NCBI GenBank assembly: GCA_959596505.1
Contig: CAUFWM010000068.1
Location: 1 to 5,570, forward strand
DNA length: 5,570 nucleotides
DNA from: an uncultured Collinsella sp.
GTDB lineage: Bacteria; Actinomycetota; Coriobacteriia; Coriobacteriales; Coriobacteriaceae
Reading direction: 5' to 3'
Shown here: one piece after another, positions 1-5,558 of the stretch
Layout of the letters: every line of letters starts with the position of its first letter
Position numbering within the stretch: position 1 is the stretch's first letter
Made by a program: the position numbers and the translations under genes
Notes under the pieces: model-generated
Databases searched by the model: none
Seen by the model: only the letters and a program-made list of their open reading frames with translations
Told to the model about the DNA's origin: nothing

Positions 1-18
1 CGTAGCGGGTGGTTCAAA

Positions 19-39
19 GCTGGCCGCTGCGCGGCCAGC
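19..39. other. GC-rich hairpin in the upstream flank
   Basis: The arms GCTGGCCGC and GCGGCCAGC form a perfect 9-bp stem around a 3-nt loop (TGC). A short palindrome, AGACTAAAGTCT, follows at 40-51. Two forward frames open at the window edge stop here, with TAA at 44-46 and TGA at 52-54, so the 3' end of an upstream gene may reach into this stretch. Too little of it is present to name a gene. There is no T-tract directly after the hairpin, so it is a poor intrinsic terminator on its own. It could equally be a symmetrical stretch inside the end of a coding region. Confidence 0.4.
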
Positions 40-61
40 AGACTAAAGTCTTGAAGCGAAC

Positions 62-89
62 GATAGGTGGGACATATGTCCCACCTATC
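62..89. terminator. Perfect 28-bp palindrome, probable terminator of the upstream gene
   Basis: The left arm GATAGGTGGGACAT is followed at once by its exact reverse complement, giving 14 + 14 matched bases. As RNA it would form a 12-bp stem with an ATAT loop. It is followed on the + strand by CTTTAT, a short and imperfect T-tract. This suits an intrinsic terminator for a + strand gene ending just upstream. The other strand has no T-tract after the stem. The perfect two-fold symmetry also fits an operator for a dimeric regulator, since the site lies about 45 bp upstream of a consensus -10 box. The palindrome is certain; the terminator role is inferred. Confidence 0.5.
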
Positions 90-133
90 CTTTATCGCCA
101 CTGTTTTCGTAACACAAGCAACTGCGTAATCGC

Positions 134-139
134 TATAAT
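134..139 (+). promoter_or_regulatory. Probable promoter (-10 box) of the L,D-transpeptidase gene
   Basis: TATAAT is a perfect sigma-70/sigma-A -10 hexamer. No good -35 element lies at the usual 16-19 nt spacing; the bases around 109-116 read GTAACACA. There is no TGn extension, because the preceding bases are CGC. Transcription would begin near 146 and give a leader of about 50 nt before the start codon at 197. The position directly before the first gene and after the palindrome supports the call. The weak -35 suggests a modest promoter or one helped by an activator. Confidence 0.5.
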
Positions 140-196
140 TCAAGCCCAGTTAAAACACGATGAGCCGTAAAGCGAAACTCGAAGGAAATATACACG

Positions 197-1933
197 ATGT
201 CGCAACTCGACCGCAGCCAACTGATCCCCGATCCGCAACAGCCCAGCAGGCAGCCCGGAGGCATCCAATCGCCCCGTCCCATTGCGCCAGCCCATGGTCA
301 ACAGCACGGCGCGGCAAATACCTCCCCGCGCCCCAATCAGGGCCAGCATCAGCAGCGTCAGCAGCGTTCCGCACATGGCGCCGGTCACAACCAGGGCTCC
401 TCGCACACTCGAGTTTCCAACAACCGCGGCCCCGCCAACAACCGCTCCGCAAAGGGTAATAAGACGGGCGGCAAGACGGCGTTCTTCGTCGTCCTCGGCC
501 TCGTCGCTATCGTCTATATCGTGGGCGTCGTGGCGTTTTCGCAGATTGCCTACCCCAACACCACCATCGCCGGCGTCGATATCTCGTTTTCCAACGCCTC
601 ATCCGCCGCTACCAAGGTCAACTCAGCGTGGAAGCACTACAAGCTCACCGTTTCGGGAGATGACTTTAGCTGGACCTATCAGCCCGAATCCGACGAGCCC
701 ATCGTCGACGGCGAGGCAGCTGCCCACGAGATTATCGGCAGCAACGAGCCGCTGCTGTGGCCCTCGCGCCTGATTGCCTCGCTCGGCGGCAAGAACGTTA
801 GCGCGACCAAAAACGGTACCATTGACCTGGAACAGGACGTCGACCTGTCCATGCTCTCGGACGCCTTTGACCAAAAGCAGTTCGAAGGGGATCTGGGTGC
901 CGCCATCGACGCATTCAACGAGGGCCGCTCGGGTACCTTTGAGGCATCGAGCTCCTACGACGAGAAGGCAGGCAAGTTCACGATCGAGAAGGCCCGCTCC
1001 AACGAAAAGCTCAACCGCGAGCATGTCATTAAATATGCGGAGATCGAGCTCGCGTCGCTGTCCGAGACCGTCGATCTTACGAAGCTCGGAAACGATGCCT
1101 ACGAGCCGCTCAACGGCACGCTCACCAACGACCAGATCCAGGCCGCATGCGATGCCGCCAACAACTTCCTGGGCGTTAACGTGACCCTTAAGCTCAACGG
1201 CAACGATGCCGGCAAGGTCGACGGCAGCTCGGTGCTGCAGTGGATCAGTTTTGACGACCCCGCGAACCCCACACTCGACACCTCCCAGATCAGCAACTGG
1301 GCAGCAGACCTCGCCAATGGCTTTAACACCGTGGGCTCCACTCGCTGGTGGACGCGCGCCGATGGCAAGCAGTGCGCCGTCGAAGGCGGTGACTTTGGTT
1401 GGTCCATCGACAGCAGCACGCTTGCCAAGCAGGTCGAGGATGCTATTAACAACAAGCAGACCGGCGAGATTGAGATCAATTACTCCCAGAAGGCCGACAC
1501 CTTTACCGCCAAGGGCGAGCCCGATTGGAAGGCGTATATCGACGTCGACCTGTCCGAGCAGCACGCGCGCTACTATGACGAGAGCGGAAATATCGTTTGG
1601 GAGGCCAACTTTATTTCCGGCAAACCGGGCGAAGACGCCACCCCCGAGGGCGTGTGGCAAATCAACAGCAATGACGGCGCCACCAAGCTTATCGGCGCCA
1701 AGGACCCCAAGACCGGTAAGCCCAAATACGAGAGCCCGGTGAGCTACTGGATGCCGTTTGAGGGCAACATGGTTGGCTTCCACGACGCTACCTGGCAAAA
1801 CGACAAGAGCTTCGACGATCCCAACTCCTATAAGTGGTGCGGTAGCCACGGCTGCATCAATCTGCGCCTGGCCGATGCCAAGGCGCTCCACGATTGCATC
1901 AGCGTCGGTCTGTGCGTGGTCGTCCACTCCTAG
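197..1933 (+). CDS. Membrane-anchored L,D-transpeptidase (YkuD family) with peptidoglycan-binding-4-like modules
   Basis: This 578-residue enzyme should catalyse 3-3 cross-linking of peptidoglycan stem peptides on the outer face of the membrane. Residues 1-93 are a Gln/His/Asn/Pro-rich, low-complexity cytoplasmic tail. Residues 94-118 are one hydrophobic helix preceded by lysines (K86, K89, K93), so this is a type II membrane anchor rather than a cleaved signal peptide. Residues about 119-240 begin with NTTIAGVDIS, typical of the first peptidoglycan-binding-4-like module. A second module spans about 327-430 (GGDFGWSID at 397-405). The YkuD catalytic domain covers about 445-577 and opens with YIDVDLSEQHARYY. 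The active site is H529 in GFHD plus S550-H551-G552-C553-I554-N555, with C553 as nucleophile. The gap from H529 to S550 seems slightly longer than in most family members, and a second cysteine, C548, lies close to C553. The start is set by AAGGA at 182-186, 10 nt before the ATG; an ATG at 160 is in another frame. The family assignment is firm; the cell-wall role comes from the family. Confidence 0.93.
   Translation: MSQLDRSQLIPDPQQPSRQPGGIQSPRPIAPAHGQQHGAANTSPRPNQGQHQQRQQRSAHGAGHNQGSSHTRVSNNRGPANNRSAKGNKTGGKTAFFVVLGLVAIVYIVGVVAFSQIAYPNTTIAGVDISFSNASSAATKVNSAWKHYKLTVSGDDFSWTYQPESDEPIVDGEAAAHEIIGSNEPLLWPSRLIASLGGKNVSATKNGTIDLEQDVDLSMLSDAFDQKQFEGDLGAAIDAFNEGRSGTFEASSSYDEKAGKFTIEKARSNEKLNREHVIKYAEIELASLSETVDLTKLGNDAYEPLNGTLTNDQIQAACDAANNFLGVNVTLKLNGNDAGKVDGSSVLQWISFDDPANPTLDTSQISNWAADLANGFNTVGSTRWWTRADGKQCAVEGGDFGWSIDSSTLAKQVEDAINNKQTGEIEINYSQKADTFTAKGEPDWKAYIDVDLSEQHARYYDESGNIVWEANFISGKPGEDATPEGVWQINSNDGATKLIGAKDPKTGKPKYESPVSYWMPFEGNMVGFHDATWQNDKSFDDPNSYKWCGSHGCINLRLADAKALHDCISVGLCVVVHS
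350..367 (+). repeat. Two tandem copies of CAGCAGCGT inside the transpeptidase tail
   Basis: The 9-bp unit CAGCAGCGT occurs twice in tandem within the part of the transpeptidase gene that encodes the Gln-rich cytoplasmic tail (QHQQRQQR). Each copy encodes Gln-Gln-Arg in frame. The unit is a multiple of three, so copy-number change would alter tail length without shifting the frame. Two copies are too few to claim slippage activity. Confidence 0.6.
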
Positions 1934-1999
1934 CACATCACGCGTGTCACAACAAAGCTCAGCGTCACCTACCTTTCGATGCTGAAAGAATCGCGCCTG

Positions 2000-2025
2000 T
2001 GCGCCCGCCCCAACCGGTGGGCGCA
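2000..2025 (+). terminator. Hairpin in the transpeptidase-exporter gap, possible weak terminator
   Basis: TGCGCCC at 2000-2006 pairs perfectly with GGGCGCA at 2019-2025. The stem extends inward by one G-T wobble and two C-G pairs to a CCAACC loop, giving about 10 bp in total. It is followed by TATACTTAT, which is AT-rich but not a real T-tract. It lies 66 nt after the transpeptidase stop codon, a natural position for termination, yet some read-through into the exporter operon seems likely. A smaller hairpin (CTTTC/GAAAG, 1973-1988) lies just upstream. The remainder of the 128-nt gap shows no gene. Confidence 0.4.
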
Positions 2026-2031
2026 TATACT
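2026..2031 (+). promoter_or_regulatory. Candidate -10 box for the exporter operon
   Basis: TATACT matches the -10 consensus at five of six positions and lies 36 nt before the start codon of the adaptor gene. Its -35 region would fall inside the GC-rich hairpin (2000-2025) and matches TTGACA poorly. It may be a weak or regulated promoter, or only the AT-rich tail of the hairpin. No better promoter was seen in the gap. Confidence 0.22.
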
Positions 2032-2050
2032 TATCGCGGTAAGTTCTATA

Positions 2051-2056
2051 AAGGAG
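2051..2056 (+). promoter_or_regulatory. Ribosome binding site that sets the adaptor start
   Basis: AAGGAG lies 5 nt before the ATG at 2062. The reading frame is open upstream to an ATG at 1894, but that start would overlap the transpeptidase gene and has no comparable site. The stretch between them also encodes a non-membrane sequence unlike any adaptor N-terminus. This makes 2062 the start. Confidence 0.85.
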
Positions 2057-2061
2057 ACGCT

Positions 2062-3474
2062 ATGTCGAATGTCCCCACCATCACCCCGGGTCCCGACGAT
2101 ACCGGGCGCGTGCCGGAAGGCGCAACTGAAACTCTACCGCTCATCACAAGCGCCCCCACGGCACAGCAAAACGACGACGAGCAAGGTAACGCCGGAATAT
2201 CCGACGATGAGGCTTACGCAAAGCTCAAGGCCAAGCGCGCGGAGCGGCGCCGCAAAAAGCTCGTCCGCCGCGGCATCGCTGCCGGCATCGTGGGCGGCAT
2301 TGTCCTAATAGCCATTATTGTGAGCGTTGTCCTCAATTCGCAGCCGCAATCTGCAGGTGAACCTGTTACCGACATGGTCATGGAAGGCACCTTTACCACG
2401 ACTGTCGAGGCAAAAGGACAGCTCAAGCCAATTTCTGCCTCAGTGGTCTCCCCTTCTGTTGACGGCACGGTAGCATCGATCAACGTGCAAGCCGGTCAGA
2501 GCGTCAACGAGGGCGACGTGCTCATGACCATTAAAAACGATGAGCTCGATAACGCCGTTGCCGAGGCGCAGCGCGCGGTCGCGGCCGCCCAGGAAGACCT
2601 GAAAAACGCGCAGGCGGCGCTCGCCGCCGCACAGGCAGCACCGACGCTGGATGTCGACGGATCTACCACCCCGACGGATGTAACCTCCGACGCCAGCGCC
2701 GTGTCGAGCGCCCAGCGCAATCTCGCCTCGGCCCAGGCGACCCTGGACCAGGCAAACGCCAAGGCGGCCGAACGCACCGTAAAGGCCCCCAGCTCGGGTA
2801 GCATCGTCGAGCTCAACGCCAAAGTGGGCGCTACGGTGACCGGAGGCATGGTCATGGGCGAAGGCGACACGAGCGGCGGCAAGCAGTGCATGCAGATCGC
2901 CGACCTCTCCAAGATGAAGGTGACGGTTCAGGTGGGCGAAAAGGACATCGCCAAGATCGCCGTGGGCCAGAGCGCCAACGTTACCTATCCCGCGTTTCCC
3001 GATATCGTGAGCCAGGGCACCGTCACGGCTATCGCGTCGGTGGCAAACTCCGACGCCGCCAACGGTGGCGGCGGCAGCGTGACCTTTAACGTCGACATCC
3101 TCATCGAGGCACCCGACAGCCGCCTTAAGCCCGGTATGACTGCCGAGGTCTCGGTGGTGACCGAGCAGCTTGACGACGTAGTCATGGTGCCCACCATGGC
3201 GCTCATGACCGAGGATGGCGAGCACTATTACGTCAACGTGGCTGCCGATGACGAAGGCAAGGAGACGCGCCGCGTGAAGGTAACTGTCGTGACGCAAAAC
3301 GACAACGAAGCTGTGGTCGGCAAGACGCAGGTCAAGCGCGACGAGCAAGGCAACGAAATCAACCCCGACGTGCCGGTTACCAAGCTGCGCGATGGCGACA
3401 CCATCGTAATGGATACTGACGCGGGCATGACGGCAGACGGCGGCGACGGCATGCCTGCCGACGGGGGCATGTAA
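2062..3474 (+). CDS. MacA/HlyD-type periplasmic-adaptor-like subunit of an ABC exporter
   Basis: This 470-residue membrane fusion protein should form the extracytoplasmic part of the exporter encoded by the next two genes. Residues 1-50 are polar and acidic. Residues 54-70 are strongly basic (KLKAKRAERRRKKLVRR), and residues 71-92 are a transmembrane helix, so the N-terminus lies inside. The biotinyl-lipoyl-like domain is split between about 125-160 (SPSVDGTVASINVQAGQSVNEGDVL) and 239-260 (TVKAPSSGSIVELNAKVGATV), as in MacA. Between the halves, two Ala/Gln-rich helices (161-193 and 211-238) form the hairpin, separated by a Thr/Asp/Ser linker (194-210). A beta-barrel domain spans about 278-366 and a membrane-proximal domain about 370-450. 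The C-terminus is a Gly/Asp/Met-rich tail (454-470). It is the first gene of a three-gene operon and its stop codon overlaps the ATPase start. Its relatives include MacA and Bacillus YknX; the substrate is unknown. The family call is firm, orthology to a named gene is not shown. Confidence 0.92.
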   Translation: MSNVPTITPGPDDTGRVPEGATETLPLITSAPTAQQNDDEQGNAGISDDEAYAKLKAKRAERRRKKLVRRGIAAGIVGGIVLIAIIVSVVLNSQPQSAGEPVTDMVMEGTFTTTVEAKGQLKPISASVVSPSVDGTVASINVQAGQSVNEGDVLMTIKNDELDNAVAEAQRAVAAAQEDLKNAQAALAAAQAAPTLDVDGSTTPTDVTSDASAVSSAQRNLASAQATLDQANAKAAERTVKAPSSGSIVELNAKVGATVTGGMVMGEGDTSGGKQCMQIADLSKMKVTVQVGEKDIAKIAVGQSANVTYPAFPDIVSQGTVTAIASVANSDAANGGGGSVTFNVDILIEAPDSRLKPGMTAEVSVVTEQLDDVVMVPTMALMTEDGEHYYVNVAADDEGKETRRVKVTVVTQNDNEAVVGKTQVKRDEQGNEINPDVPVTKLRDGDTIVMDTDAGMTADGGDGMPADGGM

Positions 3475-4247
3475 TGCGTCCCGTCATCGACATCCGCAAC
3501 GTGCACCGCATCTTTGAGAGCGAGGCCGGTTGCGCCCACATCCTGCACAACGTGAGCCTGGCGGTAGACCCCGGTGAGTTCGTCGCCATCACCGGCCCCT
3601 CGGGCTCGGGCAAGTCGACGCTCATGAACATCCTGGGTTGCTTGGACAAACCGACGGCGGGCGACTATTACCTGCAGGGGCTCAATGTCGCCGAACTCGA
3701 CGATGATGAGCTCACCGAGGTGCGCGCGTTGAGCATCGGCTTTGTCTTTCAGAGTTTCAACCTACTGCCGCGCCTGTCGGTTATCGAAAACGTCATGCTG
3801 CCGCTGTCCTACACCAATGTGCCGCGCAACCAGCGCGAGATGCGCGCTGTACACGCGCTGCAAGCCGTCACACTACCGGTCGACCATTGGGACCACCGCA
3901 TATCAGAACTCTCTGGTGGACAGATGCAGCGCGTCGCCATCGCGCGCGCCCTCGTCAACGATCCGCCCATCATCTTGGCCGACGAGCCCACGGGAAACCT
4001 GGACTCGGCAACCGGGGCGCTCGTCATGGAAACCTTCCACAAGCTCCAGGAGCGCGGCAAGACCATCGTGCTCATCACGCACGACCCGGGCATTGCCGCC
4101 GAGGCAGACCGAGCCGTAACCATTCGCGACGGGCGCATCCATGACGGCGCATATATCGCGCATGCGCCGAATACGCTACGCGGCGCCATCAGCAACCTAC
4201 CCGTGATTTGCGCACCTTCTACAACGCCGAAAGGAGCGAAGGCATGA
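3474..4247 (+). CDS. MacB/LolD-type ABC transporter ATP-binding protein
   Basis: This 257-residue cytoplasmic ATPase should power the permease encoded next. All the key motifs are intact: Walker A GPSGSGKST at 41-49, Q-loop Q93 in VFQSFNLLPR, signature LSGGQ at 146-150, Walker B IILADE at 166-171 with catalytic E171, D-loop GNLD at 174-177 and H-switch H203 in ITHD. The run IGFVFQSFNLLPR is typical of the MacB/LolD/YknY branch. The protein is longer than usual for that branch, which is about 220-235 residues; residues after about 228 form an extension (ending PSTTPKGAKA) whose codons carry the permease's ribosome binding site. The ATG shares one base with the adaptor stop (taATG). Only a G-rich run (3463-3467) precedes it, so translation is probably coupled to the adaptor. 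The ATG shares a 4-nt ATGA overlap with the permease at the other end. Confidence 0.95.
   Translation: MRPVIDIRNVHRIFESEAGCAHILHNVSLAVDPGEFVAITGPSGSGKSTLMNILGCLDKPTAGDYYLQGLNVAELDDDELTEVRALSIGFVFQSFNLLPRLSVIENVMLPLSYTNVPRNQREMRAVHALQAVTLPVDHWDHRISELSGGQMQRVAIARALVNDPPIILADEPTGNLDSATGALVMETFHKLQERGKTIVLITHDPGIAAEADRAVTIRDGRIHDGAYIAHAPNTLRGAISNLPVICAPSTTPKGAKA
4231..4236 (+). promoter_or_regulatory. Ribosome binding site that sets the permease start
   Basis: AAGGAG lies 7 nt before the ATG at 4244, inside the last codons of the ATPase gene. The frame is open to an ATG at 4208 further upstream, but that start would add 12 residues with no ribosome binding site of its own. The protein from 4244 begins MSSRDLIQEALHSLEANKGR, matching the usual MacB-permease N-terminus. 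This supports 4244. Confidence 0.85.
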
Positions 4248-5458
4248 GCTCCCGCGATCTTATCCAAGAAGCCCTGCACTCGCTCGAGGCCAACAAGGGT
4301 CGTAGCCTGCTCACCATCCTGGGCATCGTCATTGGCATCGCCTCGGTCATAGCCATGACCTCGCTCATCGGCGGCATCCAAAACAGCTTGGTCAACAGCT
4401 TGGGCCTCAACGCGGCCCGCATGGTGCAGATCTACTCATCCCAAGAGCTCACCGATTCGGACGTCGAGAAGCTACGCAAGATGGTGCCGCAAATTGAGCA
4501 GATCGGCATCGTCGACAGCGCCTATTCCGAGTACAAAGTTGGAGATAAAAGCTATACCGTCATGGCACAGGGCGTCGATAGTGACATGCTCGATGCCGTG
4601 GGCGCCAGCAAGATCGTTGCCGGTCGCACCTATAGCGACATCGAGTCCAAATCCGGCGCTCGGGTGGCGCTCATCGGCCGCGGCGGCGCCGAGCAGCTGT
4701 ACGGCAACGAGCAGGACGCGATCGGCAAGACCATCAAGGTCTCGAGCGGAGACGTGCAGATCATTGGCGTTATCGACGGCGGCAACGACTCCATGGGCTC
4801 GCTGAGCCTGTACATGCCCCGAGCAACGATCGCCGAGCTCTACGGCGATGACAATCCGTCGTTTCCCAGTGTGATGGCACTCGCCGCCGAGGGCACCGAT
4901 ATGGACGAGCTCTGCAAGACGATCGAGTCCAAGGTGCGCAGCATGAAGGGCATCTCGGAGGACGACGAGTACGACAGCGTGTCGGCAAGCTCCATGAAGA
5001 GCGCTATCGATGCCCTCAACTCCTTTATGGGCGCCTTCTCGCTCATCATGGGCGCAGTTGCCGGCATTTCGCTGCTTGTGGGCGGAATCGGCATTATGAA
5101 CATGATGCTCACCAACGTGACCGAGCGCATTCGCGAGATCGGCATCCGCCGCGCTCTGGGCGCAAGCCGACGTGATATCACCGCCCAGTTTTTGGCCGAA
5201 TCCTCGGCGCTGTGCATCACCGGCGGCATTTTAGGTGTCGTGATTGGCTATCTGCTGGCCTGGGGGCTCACGTTCTTTGCCGCGGGCTCGGGCATTATGA
5301 GCGAGTTTGGGGCCACTGGGACGATTACGCCGAGCTTCTCAATTACGACCGTGTTGATCGCGTTTGCCGTATCGGTCGGCATCGGCGTGATCTTTGGGTT
5401 CTACCCCGCCCGCCGCGCCGCAAAACTCGATCCGGTCGAGTGTCTGCGCTATCAGTAA
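4244..5458 (+). CDS. MacB/FtsX-type ABC transporter permease
   Basis: This 404-residue inner-membrane protein should be the transmembrane half of the exporter, working with the preceding ATPase as a dimer and with the adaptor on its outer face. Residues 1-21 include the amphipathic start ALHSLEANKGR. TM1 is about 22-44 (LLTILGIVIGIASVIAM). Residues about 45-258 form the extracytoplasmic MacB periplasmic-core-like domain. TM2 spans about 262-289, followed by the conserved cytoplasmic loop TERIREIGIRRALGASRRDI (293-312). TM3 is about 316-345 and TM4 about 367-388. The C-terminus FYPARRAAKLDPVECLRYQ is the family's conserved ending. Length and topology match split-gene MacB-type permeases of Gram-positive bacteria such as YknZ, whereas E. 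coli MacB fuses ATPase and permease. The gene overlaps the ATPase gene by ATGA, so the two are probably translated in a coupled way. No frameshift or missing motif was seen. Confidence 0.94.
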   Translation: MSSRDLIQEALHSLEANKGRSLLTILGIVIGIASVIAMTSLIGGIQNSLVNSLGLNAARMVQIYSSQELTDSDVEKLRKMVPQIEQIGIVDSAYSEYKVGDKSYTVMAQGVDSDMLDAVGASKIVAGRTYSDIESKSGARVALIGRGGAEQLYGNEQDAIGKTIKVSSGDVQIIGVIDGGNDSMGSLSLYMPRATIAELYGDDNPSFPSVMALAAEGTDMDELCKTIESKVRSMKGISEDDEYDSVSASSMKSAIDALNSFMGAFSLIMGAVAGISLLVGGIGIMNMMLTNVTERIREIGIRRALGASRRDITAQFLAESSALCITGGILGVVIGYLLAWGLTFFAAGSGIMSEFGATGTITPSFSITTVLIAFAVSVGIGVIFGFYPARRAAKLDPVECLRYQ

Positions 5459-5521
5459 GCCACTACCAATACGTTGCGGTGAAATAGTGACTGTTTAAGC
5501 GTCTAAAAGCGCATATGGGGG
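5459..5521. other. Short non-coding stretch after the exporter operon
   Basis: No gene is visible. The only dyad is weak and bulged: CACTA at 5461-5465 with TAGTG at 5485-5489, plus a short inner ACC/GGT match, followed by CTGTTTAAG. It is not a convincing terminator. The stretch separates the permease stop from the IS-like end that starts near 5522. Confidence 0.4.
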
Positions 5522-5536
5522 TGCGGACAGAAAGTT

Positions 5537-5553
5537 GGACCGCGGGGCGGTCC
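5537..5553 (+). other. Hairpin in the leader of the next gene
   Basis: GGACCGC at 5537-5543 pairs perfectly with GCGGTCC at 5547-5553 around a GGG loop, giving a 7-bp GC-rich stem. No T-tract follows. It ends 5 nt before the ribosome binding site at 5559-5563, so it could affect translation of the next gene. In an insertion sequence such a structure could limit transposase expression. Confidence 0.5.
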
Positions 5554-5558
5554 GGACT

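Noticed and set aside
338..370. CAG-rich stretch as a CRISPR-like or microsatellite array
   Set aside because: There are only two 9-bp tandem units, in frame within a Gln-rich coding stretch, with no spacers and no regular array.
160..459. Plus-strand frame starting at the ATG at 160, upstream of the transpeptidase start
   Set aside because: It overlaps the transpeptidase gene in another frame, has no ribosome binding site at a suitable distance, and its product is low-complexity with no family signal.
623..2026. Long open frame of 467 codons on the minus strand, opposite the transpeptidase gene
   Set aside because: It is antisense to a clear enzyme gene whose motifs are intact. The translation has the Val/Ala/Gly-rich look of a GC-rich mirror frame, shows no domain, and has no good ribosome binding site seen at its start.
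1894..2061. Upstream ATG at 1894 as the start of the adaptor gene, adding 56 residues
   Set aside because: It would overlap the end of the transpeptidase gene and run through the intergenic hairpin. The ATG at 2062 has AAGGAG at 5 nt and gives a normal inside-basic, single-helix N-terminus.
2440..3348. Minus-strand open frame of 302 codons opposite the adaptor gene
   Set aside because: It is His/Gly/Leu-rich with no recognisable motif and lies fully inside the adaptor gene, whose domains are well supported. It is a shadow frame caused by codon bias.
197..5458. Possible novel defence, toxin or secretion system
   Set aside because: All four genes fall clearly into known families (YkuD transpeptidase, MacA-type adaptor, ABC ATPase, MacB-type permease). 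No nuclease, toxin, peptide precursor or sensor gene is present in the window to suggest a new system.
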